Shown: positions 46,027 to 57,267, counted from the first letter of the stretch. The stretch is DNA of 64,000 nucleotides from Angiostrongylus vasorum (GCA_018806985.1 JADANN010000075.1:1-64000), one strand, 5' to 3'. The notes: generated by a model from the letters alone, not told the origin. A program made the numbers and translations.

Positions 46027-46120
46027 AATAAGGCGCAGCTATAAAGACAGCAATATAGTTGTCATAAATAGTGATTATTAAATTCAATAATGGCACTAAA
46101 AAACGGGCCACGGTAACCGT

Positions 46121-46238
46121 CTAGGCTCGGGTCCGCGCATGCGTAACGCGAAGTGGTCGAGGAACTCCACGTTTCAACTTCGTTGGCAGCACGAACGACT
46201 TGTGTTTTGTATAATATTCGACGAGGTTGTGGAGATTC
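46121..46238 (-). CDS. SH2 gene exon 5: SH2 end and C-terminus
   Basis: Acceptor TTTGTTTAG. Reads NLHNLVEYYTKHKSFVLPT, matching the helix B end of SH2 domains, then a basic tail KRGVPRPLRVTHARTRA and TAG. Confidence 0.85.
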
Positions 46239-47426
46239 CTAAACAAAAAGCTGCTCGAATCCTGTATGGTCAGAATATCTTTGAGCTTTCGACTACTAAG
46301 ATATCACCCATGGTGAATTTTTTACTTATGATGGTTTTTTTACTTACCTAAAACTGCGATCGATATCCAAACGGAATTTGGCTTCACCATCTTTAACAGA
46401 GTATCCAATTCTCATATGGTGTATTGAGGCGGAATGAACGAATGAGAGAACGTATCTTCCTGTCTGTTCAGAAATCACGAACGATCTGAAGAAAATCAGA
46501 ATGCAACTTCCATAAATCGAAGTTTCAATCAGGAACTTGATTGCAGTAACCGCGATGGTGAATGGAACCAAAGAAGAATTATTGTGGCGTAAGACTACAA
46601 CTGAGTCATTTCCTCTGATGTGGTCTAACTGCCACTGCAAAAAAAATATGGCAGTCATGGAAACTCACCCCTCCTCGCATCCAGCACCACGTAGTAATCG
46701 TTCAGCTTTCACTGGATCCAGACCGTGATGGAACCATATTTGGGCACGATTGTAGTCAGCTACCGAGACTGAAACAACCTTAATTCGTTGTCTTAGCGCT
46801 AATCAATAAATACACTCTGCACTCGCACCGTTTTTTTGCAAACCATACAGACCGGATCAGGTCTGCAGACTAGCTTATTTTTTTCTCCTATGTGCAAGAA
46901 ATCATCTTGATTGAAGTAGCTATATGAAGTTGCAGATAAACCCACCAATACTGTAATCCATATCACTACCGTATCGAAGCAACCGTTGCGCGCTACGATC
47001 ATATTGAGGTAGTAAGCGAGGGCAACTGGATGGAATGAAGTTCATTGGAACTAGATCGCAGTCGTCAAAGTGCGCAGGTAACGAGCTCTGGAAATTTGCC
47101 ATTTAATTCTTTCTAAAAAGAAGAAGAATAACCTAACTCTTACTCTTACTATTTGTTCTGATAAGTTCAAAGAATTTTGTGCAGATCATTGGTTCTCGAA
47201 ACTCCCCCGCCTTTCTTCGTATAATCCGTTAAGGTTAGGCATTTCGATTTCACTCAGAACGGTTTATTCATTCACTTACAGTAGTTGGCTGAGTGAAATC
47301 CATTTCTACGTAGTTGTCTGCCAGATCACCAGTAGAAAAAGAACGTCTACTGTCGTTTTTTCGGAATCGTCCGAATATCGAGCGAAAGAAATCGTTAGCG
47401 GCATGAGAAGCACGTCGACGAAACAT
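46121..47426 (-). CDS. SH2-domain protein with atypical phosphotyrosine pocket
   Basis: Five exons on the minus strand: 47426-47280, 47087-46946, 46768-46669, 46485-46348, 46238-46121; 645 bp, 214 residues, with donors GTAAGT, GTGGGT, GTGAGT, GTAAGT and phases 0, 1, 2, 2 all consistent. Residues 1-96 are basic then Ser/Pro/Tyr-containing (FRSIFGRFRKN, NYVEMDF); the SH2 domain fills ~107-205: IWFHHGLDPVKAERLL, GSFVISEQTGRYVLSF, HHMRIGYS, NLHNLVEYYTKHKSF. In the FLVRES motif the invariant arginine is serine (SFVISE), and the second basic pocket position (R of SRRDAE-like motifs) is proline. The beta-D histidine is kept. It may bind tyrosine peptides unusually or act as a scaffold (inference). 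The start ATG sits directly after the acceptor CATTACTTGCAG, so it is trans-spliced or preceded by exons at 47595-48240. No specific orthologue recognised. Confidence 0.8.
46348..46485 (-). CDS. SH2 gene exon 4: SH2 central sheet
   Basis: Acceptor GATTTTCTTCAG, donor GTAAGT, phase 2 on both sides. Holds SFVISEQTGRYVLSF (FLVRES equivalent, R to S) and HHMRIGYSVKDG. Confidence 0.85.
46669..46768 (-). CDS. SH2 gene exon 3: SH2 start
   Basis: Acceptor TTGTTTCAG, donor GTGAGT, phase 1 to 2. Encodes the opening tryptophan and helix A: WFHHGLDPVKAERLLRGAG. Confidence 0.8.
46946..47087 (-). CDS. SH2 gene exon 2
   Basis: Acceptor AAATTTCCAG, phase 0 in, phase 1 out (ATTG|GTGGGT). Encodes a linker with DDCDLVPMNFIPSSCPRLLP and YGSDMDYSI. 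Confidence 0.75.
47280..47426 (-). CDS. SH2 gene exon 1
   Basis: 49 codons from ATG (47424-47426), ending ACT|GTAAGT. Reads MFRRRASHAANDFFRSIFG then RKNDSRRSFSTGDLADNYVE; Arg-rich start. Confidence 0.7.
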
Positions 47427-47594
47427 CTGCAAGTAATGCTGGTGGTAAGGGTTCGAAATTAAGAGATATGGGTAGGATGAAGTGGAAGAGAAAGAAAAAA
47501 AAATGCCGCGGCAGTGAATCTCAGAGAGGTCATGAGATCTTCAGGAATAAATTGTCGATAAATGAATTGTATAGGAGATTTATAACAAATAAAG

Positions 47595-47805
47595 TCAATA
47601 GGTACTCAGATTTCCGCTGCAGAGCGTGACTAAGCGCTTGCCGGAAGTGAATGCTAGCGTCATCCAGTGGGACAATGATTGCGTCACGATTTGAAACGAC
47701 TGCGGTGCTAATCTGTTGATAAAATCATCACACTTATCAGGACGTTGACCTTCATGATAGTGATTTCTATTGGCAGTAGCAGGATGTATTAGTGGATGAC
47801 TGGCA
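47595..47805 (-). CDS. Probable exon of a gene upstream of the SH2 gene
   Basis: A pyrimidine tract TTCTTCTTCCTCTTCATC and acceptor CACTAAAG are followed in phase 2 by an open frame: PDKCDDFINRLAPQSFQIV then SHWMTLAFTSGKRLVTLC, reaching a TGA at 47595. A GTACCT donor at 47605 is an alternative end. No ATG, so it is easily missed. The TGA lies 168 bp before the SH2 ATG, with a T-rich run (TTTTTTTTTCTTTCTCTTCC) between. Product not recognised. Confidence 0.4.
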
Positions 47806-48139
47806 CTTTAGTGTGATGAAGAGGAAGAAGAAATGAGTATTTGACAGAATGTAAAGGGATGGATGTCATCTTACGCAAACACTGTCAGAATTGAATGGAA
47901 TGATCAACTCTCCTAATGTGTTAACAATGTCGGCCTCGCTGTGTACTATATTCTACTCAACGAGTTCGCCGTTAGAATGTTGCAAAGCGGTGGACGAGTA
48001 AAGTACGCTGTCTAGTTGAAGGGTACGGTTCAAATCAACGAGTTTAGTGTGCCGACTAGTCAAAACTATCAATTATATACGCATAACTGGTACATCTCAT
48101 TTAGTTACGTTACGTCATGCTGTAAAAGTGCAGGTGTAC

Positions 48140-48239
48140 CTGAACGCGTTAGGATAGAGACGTGCCTGCTATCGCAAAAGAACATTTCTTGGTCAGCGGA
48201 GAACTCATCGGGGATGAGTAAGAGTTGTGGTATCTCACT
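48140..48239 (-). CDS. Candidate exon upstream on the minus strand
   Basis: Reads PQLLLIPDEFSADQEMFFCD then SRHVSILTRSG, ending TCAG|GTACAC in phase 1. A 64-bp intron could join it to TKLVDLNRTLQLDSVLY (~48070-47965). An alternative frame over 48340-48170 (NEDTSDMDMISSYCLITNPS) ending at GTGAGA is also open, so the exact structure is unresolved. Both suggest real coding sequence here. Confidence 0.3.
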
Positions 48240-48366
48240 CTAACTCTTTTAATCATGTAGTCTGATGGATTCGTAATTAAACAGTATGAGGAAATCATAT
48301 CCATGTCGGATGTATCCTCATTCTTCCTCCTTATTATTATTGCTCACAAAACATTATATAGTCCCT

Positions 48367-49653
48367 CGTATTCTTGTTGAGCAAACGCGAGGTGTTATTT
48401 TACTCTTCATTCACGAATAAGCTAACGTTTTGGCAGATTTCGCCTTCTTCAGAGCCTGAGAAGGTCAAGTTGACAACAATCCATTCAGCCAAACACTTTC
48501 ATAAGCAAACAGAAAAAACGCATCACCGCTTTCTATGAGACTTCCACTGAGTATGTCGCGTGGAGATCAACTGCACAGACTCGCATAGAGCGTAACGTGC
48601 CCATCTCATCAGAATAACAGGCTTATATTCCCTGCCCATCATCATGCGTGATGGGTGAGGCATTCTTCCCTGTTCCTTGTAATTCTGTTATTTTCGGATT
48701 TCTGATTTAATCCAGAACGCCTCGAGAGTTCTGCGCGCTTGTATTCTCGATTCATGTGCGAGGATCGTGACACGTGCTCAAAGTCCTCCCGTTATGTCTC
48801 TGGGTCCCATGCGTGCCCTAGTGGGACATCTGGTTTACGCTTTGCCGATTAGATGTCTTTATGCGGACACAGAGTGGTCTACCCGTTTCGCCAAGGTATT
48901 CGTCTCCGCACGCCTTACAGGAGATCAGACAAACTGTACCCGAGCTCATGCGATCACCGTTGTTACCATTAGGGCAAATTATGCAATTCAACGTTGCACA
49001 TAGACGGTCATATAGGCGGTTACGAACTAACTGGCACCAAAGAGTATGGTACTCTAAAAGTGGGTAAGGCGTACGGAGGCGATTACATTGGCGAAACGGG
49101 CAGACCACTCTGTGTCCGCATAAAAGAACACCTAGTCGGCAAACGTAAACCAAATACCACCTAGGTACGCATAGGACCCAGAGACATAACGGGGAGGACT
49201 TTGAAGTACGTGTCACGATCCTCGCACAGGAATCGAGAATACAAGCGCGCAGAATTCTCGAGGCGTTCTGGATTAATCCCAGAAATCCGAAAATGAACTG
49301 CAGGGAAGAATGCCTCATTATCACGCATGATATTGGACAGTATATAAGCCTGTTATTCTGACGAGATGGGCACATTACGCTTCCATGCGAATTCTGTGCG
49401 GTTGGTATCCACGCGACATACTCATCGGAAGCCTCCTAGAAAGCAGTGAGTGTGCAAAGAAGCTATTCTGTGTTCAATGTGATTGAAATCTTGGTTTAGC
49501 GTTTTCTCTCTTTGGTTATGGAGGTGTTTGGCCGAGTGGATTGTTGTGAACTTGACCTTTCCAGGCTCTTAGGAAGGCGAAATCCGCCGAAACGTCAGCT
49601 TGTTCGTGAATAAAGAATAAAATAACACCTCGCGTTTGCTCAACAAGAATACG
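48367..49653. mobile_element. Inverted Penelope terminal pair with ORF mostly deleted
   Basis: CGTATTCTTGTTGAGC at 48367 and its complement at 49653 bracket two arms meeting near 49080. The left arm (minus strand) encodes LVRNRLYDRLCATLNCIICP and DEYLGETGRPLCVRIK; the right arm (plus) encodes YIGETGRPLCVRIKEHLVGK and, frameshifted, DFEVRVTILAQESRIQARR. Both outer ends carry hammerhead-like cores (right: CTTAGGAAGGCGAAATCCGC..GAAACGTC). RT is absent: only inverted 3' ends remain. Confidence 0.8.
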
Positions 49654-51725
49654 AAGTACTACTTGATCAATGCCGAGGTTAATAGAAAGTCGGTCGTTGG
49701 ATAATATAGTCCTTTGCCGGATCGATTACGGGTGTGTGTACAATAGAAAAATCAACCGGTGTTGGCTTTTTAGAGTTCACCGATATGTCCGACATTCCAG
49801 AAATGGATTTTCAGGGTACAAGTGCTGAGAACTTCCGAGATAAATTCTGTGTCTATTCATCCCCACTTTAGTACAGCATGCTCATTTCCTCCATGAAACA
49901 GTCTCCATCTAAATCAGGTCACCTTCCTTTCCTTCGTAAATAAAGTTTCCGCTCATATGGACTGTCACATAATCGTGACAACGTCGAAAGAAGTTCAGTG
50001 AATAAGTGATTGCCAAAAAATTGCAAAAACTCAGAAGTATCGATGACCACCCAATGAACTGACAACGTCAGCAAGAAGTTGAGTGGTAGTCAGTGATAAA
50101 CGACATGACAAAATGAAGATGACAAATGTGATTGATGAAAGTCCAATGATTTTAATATCAGTTTAGGTCTACGATTACATTCACTTTATTGATGCCAGAC
50201 AGAAAAAATGCTCTATATTGTACCATTCGTTACACTTTATAAAGAAAAGATATCAAAGCAATGCAAAGAAAAATACATACGCCGAGATGAAATAACTTAA
50301 CCAAACAGTTCACAGCTGAACTGGTAATTGAACGAATATAAAAAACGCAAAGGCGGCTACTATGTTTACTAGTTACTATGTGAACCACCGCAAGTTTAAC
50401 GCGGTCACCGCGGCAAGTACCTCAAGAACTGCGCAGCTACCATGCACACTTGATGCTGTTGAACTTATTTAAAACATTGTTGGCACATACCTCTGATAGT
50501 AGATAGATTGATTAGACAATGGTGGAATTTTAGATATTTCAATGGGAACATGTGTTCCTCTGAAGAGCGGTAAAAAAGTCATAGCGGTGATGACGCTCAA
50601 ACTCTCCCAATTTTCTTCCTCAACTCTAAGCGCACGTTGAACGTATTCCTGGTTGAGAAAGTTTTCTTTGATTGATAAAGCAGTGAATTTCTACAGTAGT
50701 GAATAAAAAATTGTCCTCACAAGTACATCTGACAGCGAAAAATTGAGAGGTCATTGAAAATGCCAACTAATAATAAAACCCGGAAAAAAAATTAGGTCTA
50801 GGACAGGGGATAAGTGGCACGTTGCTATTATCGCAGTATGAACACCCTTTAAAGTCACTACAATCCAATTAGTTCTGATTTGTCGAGTATTTAAAGATGC
50901 GAAAACTAATTGGCTTTCGAAGATTCCTATTTCCCACGATCGACTTTCTATTAGCCTAGACACTGGATTGTAAATATCTCGTGTTCTTTCTCAGCAATCG
51001 CAGGTTGTTACTCAACACATGTTTCGTTCCTTACAAAAAATAACACATACATTCCTATTTCCTATCTAATTGCCTCAACTAGATTTAATTCAACTAGGAT
51101 CAGAACTGCTTAAACCTTAGCCATATTCAGCCCTACGATGACGTCAAGTATTAGACTGGATGATTTCCGAAGCTTTTAAAACACTTATTTGAAACAGGAC
51201 TTGAGAGACTGCTACTGCACTAAGTTACAAAGTAGTAGTGCGAATTGAATGAATCCACACTACGAACATACCAGAAGAGATGCTGTAGTGGCGAAGTGAG
51301 TTTCTTAGCAGTGTGACTGCTTATATATAGAAAGCGCTTCACACGTGCAACTGAACCATCCGTTTTTCGCAGTGGGCGGTACCTCGTGATGGGCGGGCAA
51401 GTATGAATTATAGATGACGGATTGTGATATAAGGATGACGCAATGATGTGATGATAATGGGGAGGGCATAACCTACAGAAAGAAGAAGGATATCGGCGTG
51501 CAGAGTGATACGACATGGAATGACAAAATGATCTAAAATATGCTGATAAAACTGCAAACAGAAAGACTCTGTGAGACGCATAGGATTGTTGGTTCGGCTT
51601 TCTGCGCCTACACCTCCGGTGTGCATGGGCTTGGTTTGCAGGTGAGTTGACAAAATGGCACTAGACTTTTCTGGAATAATGCTTAACTTTTTTTTGCTGT
51701 CTATTATTTGTTTCATAGTAGGGTA
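49654..51725. other. Spacer with possible short exon
   Basis: A plus-strand frame 51562-51651 (GSAFCAYTSGVHGLGLQ) ends at a strong CAG|GTGAGT donor, and the minus strand has an open frame at 51716-51408; neither is secure. 50940-50970 holds CGACTTTCTATTAGCC, a relic of the flank seen beside Penelope copies. Confidence 0.3.
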
Positions 51726-51800
51726 TTAGGTGAAATACAACCATAATGATGCTGAGATATTTGTACAACTCGGACCCCAGGCGATTTGCTTAATTGGGTC
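51726..51800 (-). repeat. SINE-B 3' fragment
   Basis: Antisense tail GAAATACAACCATAATGATG. It faces the next copy. Confidence 0.6.
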
Positions 51801-51885
51801 AGACCCAATTTGTGTTACACAAATCGCTGCTGTTGACACGTGCCTACGGGTAGGACCAATAGATCAGAATATGGACGAGGAAAAG

Positions 51886-52010
51886 CTAGAGCAAATGCCT
51901 CGGCGGTGCGGCGGGTAACACGTGAGCCTGCGGAAAAGGTAATCGCGGGTTCGAGTCTAGCCAGGCGCCCGAATTTTGCAAATATCTCAGCATCATTATG
52001 GTTGCTTTTC
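51886..52010 (+). repeat. SINE-B copy, best tRNA-like head
   Basis: CGGTGCGGCGGGTAACACGT head, near-canonical B box GGGTTCGAGTCTA, tail TTTTGCAAATATCTCAGCAT. Confidence 0.8.
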
Positions 52011-52059
52011 TGGAATAATAAAACACATCACTTGATAGTTCGTTAGATCCACGCAATTC

Positions 52060-52165
52060 AGAGTATAGGCAAAATATGAACTCAAACATTTCCACGATGC
52101 AACGAATGGAATCGATGCATTCCTAAGGAACTGACCACGGCAAAAGCTTTAGCCTTTCTTTTTAC
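52060..52165 (+). repeat. SINE-A 3' fragment, diverged
   Basis: TTTCCACGATGCAACGAATG and CAAAAGCTTTAGCC resemble the SINE-A end. Confidence 0.45.
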
Positions 52166-53204
52166 CAAGCACCGACTCGCTAACTTTCTAGTTACCACTT
52201 AAAACCTGGAGGAAACTTGCAAAACTGGTAATGTTGGCAAAAGTGCTTTCGATTGGTCCATTCGACTAATGATTATGGGAATCATTGGACCCTTGAAAGA
52301 TTTTTGGCCGCTGTAAACCTCATTCCGATTCACAAGCGCTGGCGAATGCCTTTGATGAGGACTTGAACAGGTCCATATGCAGCTATGTTAAAGTGGAAAC
52401 CCAATTCAAATTAATGAGGGAAGAAAGCGAGACGATCAAATGCTCCTCACTCGTGAATTCCACCTTCTTCTTAAATGACGAGTGCAAATGTAGCAAGGAA
52501 AAGAATGACGAAACGATCGGGGTCCGCATGAGGACTGACCGGCTAAGTAGGCATTAATTATGCACTGCCGATCAATGAAGCAGAACACCTTCACCACAAA
52601 AAACAGTCAAATGAATAGAATAAAGCACAACTAAGAGAATAAAGGGCTTATGCTCCTATTTTAAGGTAGCGCAGTCCGGCTAAAGCTCTCCACTTGATGA
52701 ATTCTTGTCACTGAGACTCTCAATGTCACTCATATAGTGCAAACATCAGGTGTCACGAGTACGTTGTCATTACGTATTCCACTAAAACGAACAAGGGGAA
52801 CTTAAAGTGCAACCGAATGTGTCATTTCTTGTGTAATCAACTTTTTAATTGTTCTTTTCTTTTCTACGATATTTGTTTCTCTCATGCCGGGTAATTGCGA
52901 AATCTATTTAGCGCGGAGGAAAAACCCACATGCATGCGTGGACTGCATGATCGGAATGTGGTAAGTAGCGTTTCGAATATTCACGTAATAGAGGTCTTTA
53001 CTGGAAATGAGAATGTGAGATCGATCTTTTTGTCACCAAGAGCGTAAAATTATGGTAGCCGATGATGTGATGTAGCCATTTGGAATGCATTAAGTACTCA
53101 AAACTCCGTACAATCGACATTTAGTTTCTTTCCCTACTATATCTGGTGAGCATAATTCCACACAAAGTAATATTATTCACCATGTAAGAATTTAAAAGCT
53201 CTGA
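52166..53204. other. Unannotated spacer
   Basis: A 64-codon plus frame at 52363-52557 lacks splice or motif support. No repeat recognised. Confidence 0.4.
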
Positions 53205-53484
53205 AAGCTTAAAGCACTCGGCGTTGATCAATCCCTAAGGGACGCGCCATGCATTCGACTTCATTAAATATCGTTTGGAGGTGATTGATTGCATATCTGG
53301 CCTACACATTGACTCGCGGTGGCCTACCGATGTATCGAGTGAGTGCTGCTATCCTCCCAGACAAGTCTGGTACCAATTTGCCTATCCAGGAAGAATAGAA
53401 GGCTTAGTGAGCCACGGGCGCGGAGATCGATCCTATGTGTGTGTCTGTCGCAGGGCGCCTCTGACCACTACGCCACACGCGCCA
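53205..53484 (-). repeat. SINE-A, near full length
   Basis: Antisense: AAAGCACTCGGCGTTGATCA, CCCAGACAAGTCTGGTACC and head GACCACTACGCCACACGCG. Confidence 0.85.
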
Positions 53485-54042
53485 TAGGAATTTGAAACAT
53501 GAGAAATTTCAAAAGTCTTCCCCAATGGATCCTATACAGTATAACGCTTCATTCTCATTTATTCGTAACAATAAGACAAAAAACATAAAAAAAGCACTGT
53601 ACAGAATTGCAAGAACGTTTTACTAGTAGTAACTGTTTATTAATAATTTTATTTGTTTATTTCACCATTTATTTTATTAATAATTAATTTAATATTATTA
53701 ATGAATTACCACTCGTATTCCACTAATGAAATTCATTAGCTCACTTCAACTTGACGTCATTTATGATTAACAATGAGTTCAACGGTATTCAAACGACATC
53801 ACAGAACATCGAAATGTCTTCGATCTTGCCAGTTTTGCTTATCTTTTACTAGAGATTCTGTCTGTATCAATCAGTTTTCTTCTTCTGTCCATTGTCAATA
53901 CATATTCCACACAATCCTATGACGAAAAGTAGGCAGTTACAGCAAGTTAAAGTGAATCGGCAAAAGGACATTAAGTCTTAGCTTGGCTGAAATGATAGCC
54001 TTTGGGAATCAAATACTAGCAGGTCGAACTCCTAGCTCCTTT
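53485..54042. other. AT-rich spacer
   Basis: Runs of TTATTAATAATT-like sequence near 53640-53710; no exon or repeat family seen. Confidence 0.5.
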
Positions 54043-54123
54043 TTTGGGCTTAGGCTTAGGCTTGGCCCCCTCCCCCCCCACCCCTCCTAAGCCTAAGCCT
54101 AAGCCCAAGCCCAAGCCCAAACC
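54043..54123. repeat. Inverted interstitial telomeric repeat
   Basis: Left side GGGCTTAGGCTTAGGC (nematode telomere TTAGGC) and right side CCTAAGCCTAAGCCTAAGC with CCCAAG variants, separated by a C-rich run. The two sides are complementary, making an ~80-bp hairpin-capable palindrome. Confidence 0.9.
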
Positions 54124-54418
54124 ATAGAAACATGGATTAGCATTATTTCCAAATTGTACTACCCATTTTATAACTTTATATTTACTGCAACCACTGTTTT
54201 GACACGTTATATACTTTCTTAATGGCGCGGAAGTACATAATCTTGGCTCTGAACCGCTTTAGAGAAGTTTCCAAGTTCCAAACAAAGCATAAAAAAAGAG
54301 CGAGACAGTTTTTAAGCAATAATTGAAAAGATAAAACAGTGAGATTGGACGGACTGCAACCACTCATAGGCTCAATTACTGAGTGACGCACTGAGAGCGA
54401 GAGAGAAATCACAACGGA

Positions 54419-54485
54419 GAAGAAGAAGACGACGACGACGACGAAGATTACGAGGACGACAACGGCTGCCGTGAAGAGTCTTTAG
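54419..54485 (+). repeat. (GAA)(GAC) trinucleotide tract, possibly coding
   Basis: GAAGAAGAAGACGACGACG leads into a frame EEEDDDDDEDYEDDNGCREE that ends at TTTAG|GTGAGG. It could be an acidic exon, but there is an in-frame stop upstream and no clear acceptor. Confidence 0.4.
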
Positions 54486-54779
54486 GTGAGGTGAGCACTG
54501 AATAGCCGTATTGGCGAAGACAATATAAAGCCAAGTGCAAGCATGAGCACACGGCGACTCTCATTCATTATCACTGAACGACCACGGCTATGGTGATAAT
54601 GATGATAGGGCAGCAGGCTTTCGTACACATAAGTACCAAGAACCACATTCATGGAGAAGACGATCAAAAAGTGTAGCGTTTTTTGATCTAAGCGTGAGGA
54701 ACGGGCTATGAACTCGAACGCATTCCTAGCACCGCAAAGATAATGAAACGGATATTCTGCCTCCAAAATGACTTGCGAG

Positions 54780-54945
54780 CTTTGTGAACGATATATCTAA
54801 GTCAGTGTTTTTTGTCATCTCAGATAAGTCCGGTACCAATCCGTGTATACCGTAAGGGTTAAGAGTTGGTTTGACCGGGATAGGCGATCGAAGCGACAAT
54901 CAGTTGTGCATTGCATGATGACACCTCTAACCACTGCGCTATATG
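54780..54945 (-). repeat. SINE-A, diverged
   Basis: Antisense: AGTCAGTGTTTTTTGTCATC, AGATAAGTCCGGTACCAATC and CCTCTAACCACTGCGC. Confidence 0.6.
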
Positions 54946-54970
54946 TGATTTAAGCAAGAGATAGAGACCA

Positions 54971-55090
54971 ATGATAACCGACCATAACAGTGTACCGTAT
55001 TTGTGTGGATCACCACCATGTACTTACTTTATAGAAAAGTAATCGTGTTGATCCATAGAAATACGGACCACTGTTATGGTTGGTGATCAT
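54971..55090. repeat. Foldback (MITE-like) inverted repeat
   Basis: Two ~42-bp arms (54971-55012 and 55049-55090), about 86% complementary, enclose a 36-bp loop. ATGATAACCGACCATAACAG pairs with CTGTTATGGTTGGTGATCAT. No coding capacity. Confidence 0.8.
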
Positions 55091-57267
55091 TTATATTTTC
55101 CACGCTCCATCGCGGTAGAACGCGGTTCCGTATGGTCGATCTGAGAACATTCAACACCGTACGCAAACCCGGTTGAACCTTTTGGTTTAGTGAAATCGTG
55201 AAACTAACGAATTTGAGCGTTTTCTCTTCCAGATACTATTTCTGTGACTTTATTACTTCGAGAATATAAGTCCTACCATCGAATGGTCATCTAAAGATCT
55301 GTGCAGCAATGAGCATAGCCCAGGTTTAGTTTTCGTTTTTTTCAGCGCACTGGTGTTCATTCTCAATATTGATGACCTTGTGGACGTGTTAACGTAATAT
55401 GACAACAAGAACACTTCACTATTGCAATAAAACATGACTATAATTCCCGTCGACCAAAATAGAGATGCGATCGTTTCATGATGTTTGGAACGAGGTAGGT
55501 AAAAATGAGATTTGTCCTGGAAACAGCGAGATTCCGTTTTTGCAATCATCGCAGATGGAATATCTTTATAGGTCATAAACGTCGCCGTTCCAGCACTTCG
55601 TTATCGATACATAGGTGTAACATCTCAATATTCACAGACAACACTGTGACTAAAGCCAAAACTAATAGCTTGTCCTTGAAAAAGAACTGCATCGCACTGA
55701 AAAAAGGTCTTTGAACCGTGCCTTCCATTTATATATCTGTGCTTTAACAACGTGTATCCTAGTTTAGAATGTCCCACAATGGATTGCTACCTTCTCAGAG
55801 TTGATACATGCAGCTACATTTCGAACTGCTGTGCATAGTGTGTTCATCAATGAGTGGGGTCATTTATGCTGGGACAAAGTTCGACATATTTTCTCACAGA
55901 AGTTCAGCTTTTAGCAAACCTTTCATTGAAACAGCGAGGAGCTAGCTACGCATGGCTAGTTTCTCACCAAATGCACTAGGAATAAAGACACTCGCAGGTG
56001 AATTGGAATCACTGATATCGATGCTTCCGTGGTCTCATAGTTGGGCCAAGTCTGTTTTTTATCGCTTAAAAATCATAGAACTCTCCGATGTCGTCTATGA
56101 CTAAGGCGACCTTGATGCGATCACTTCAGCGAAATGCACCATGTTTGGAAAAACTCCAGCGCCATTGGCGCCATCGTAATACCGCCTTGTAGATGCCGAA
56201 ACAACGACATGCATGAATGCAAAGCAATGCGATAAGCGACTGGTTGTGAGTAATTGGCTATGTGTGAAGAGCACCGGAAGGGCCCGTCACTTCTTAGAAT
56301 CATTGGTCAGATGTCACTCAAATGCTGGGAATTGAGCGGTAAATGATACAGCGACATATTGTTTGCAGTGCTGAAGAAATTTTGACGAACATCGAAAACA
56401 GGGAAAAGTTTCTGGGGTATTTTTTCGCTTTTTTTGTAGGCTGCATCCTTAGTTCTAAAATAAAAGGAACTCCACTTGGGTATTAGAAATGGAAGTTATC
56501 TTGATCGTCGTATTCTACCACTGATAGAGAATATTTCTGTAGTGGTTTTTTACATTTATCTATGCAAAAACGGGCTCAATTTTGAATCCCACAGTGTGGC
56601 ACATGTTCTAGTGGCTACCTTGTAAAAATGATAGTGGCGTTGGTGGTGCAACTCCTTAAGCTGCTCGAGTAACCCTAATGTAGAGACAGCCAGTATCACT
56701 ATGCTTTTGTCTACACTGTCCTGGCACTGATGTCTTACCTTGATCTCACTTTTACTCTTATTGTCGAACTAAGTGGAAATCATTATCATCTCCATACTTC
56801 CTTTTCACTTACTGCTAGCAAAATAATAAGAGCTCACCTTGCTATACAAACATGAAGCATCAACGGAAACCTCTAGGAATTTCGTAGAAAGTCTGACCAT
56901 TGGCCGCTATTTGTACGTGCCTTTACGCATTGTCATTACGTGATATCCACTAGTATTTTGGCTCATACCCAGCTGATGTGTCCTTGAATTGCACTAAATC
57001 GTGTGTAGTCTACGTGATTTTCAACTTCATGAACTATGGAGCTGTGTCCGATTTCTTTCTAGAACATCTGTCGGTGTAAGTCATTACTTCAGGTTCCCCT
57101 GTTCATTTCGTTAAAACGATAGACGTCAAGTGCGTAGGCTTTTTTCCTCGCAATGATTCGTCAAACGACACTCATTCTCTGCTTCGCTGACGAGATTATA
57201 GCGAAAATAGCACATTCCAACAAGTTGCTGGACTTTTTCTACCACTCATAAATTATATTTATTTGAT
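55091..57267. other. Spacer with weak exon signals
   Basis: A strong plus acceptor TTTCTCTTCCAG at 55232 is followed by TISVTLLLREYKSYHRM and a stop (candidate last exon). On the minus strand 56900-56838 starts ATG and ends AGCAAG|GTGAGC (MVRLSTKFLEVSVDASCLYS). Neither could be extended into a gene. Nothing else recognised. Confidence 0.25.

Noticed and set aside
48818..49375. 185-codon minus-strand frame taken as one protein
   Set aside because: The second part is the real GIY-YIG C-terminus of the left Penelope arm; the first part is merely antisense to the right arm.
55253..55576. 107-codon minus-strand frame as a chemoreceptor
   Set aside because: It has two hydrophobic stretches but no recognisable receptor motif or supported splice sites; a receptor call would be a guess.
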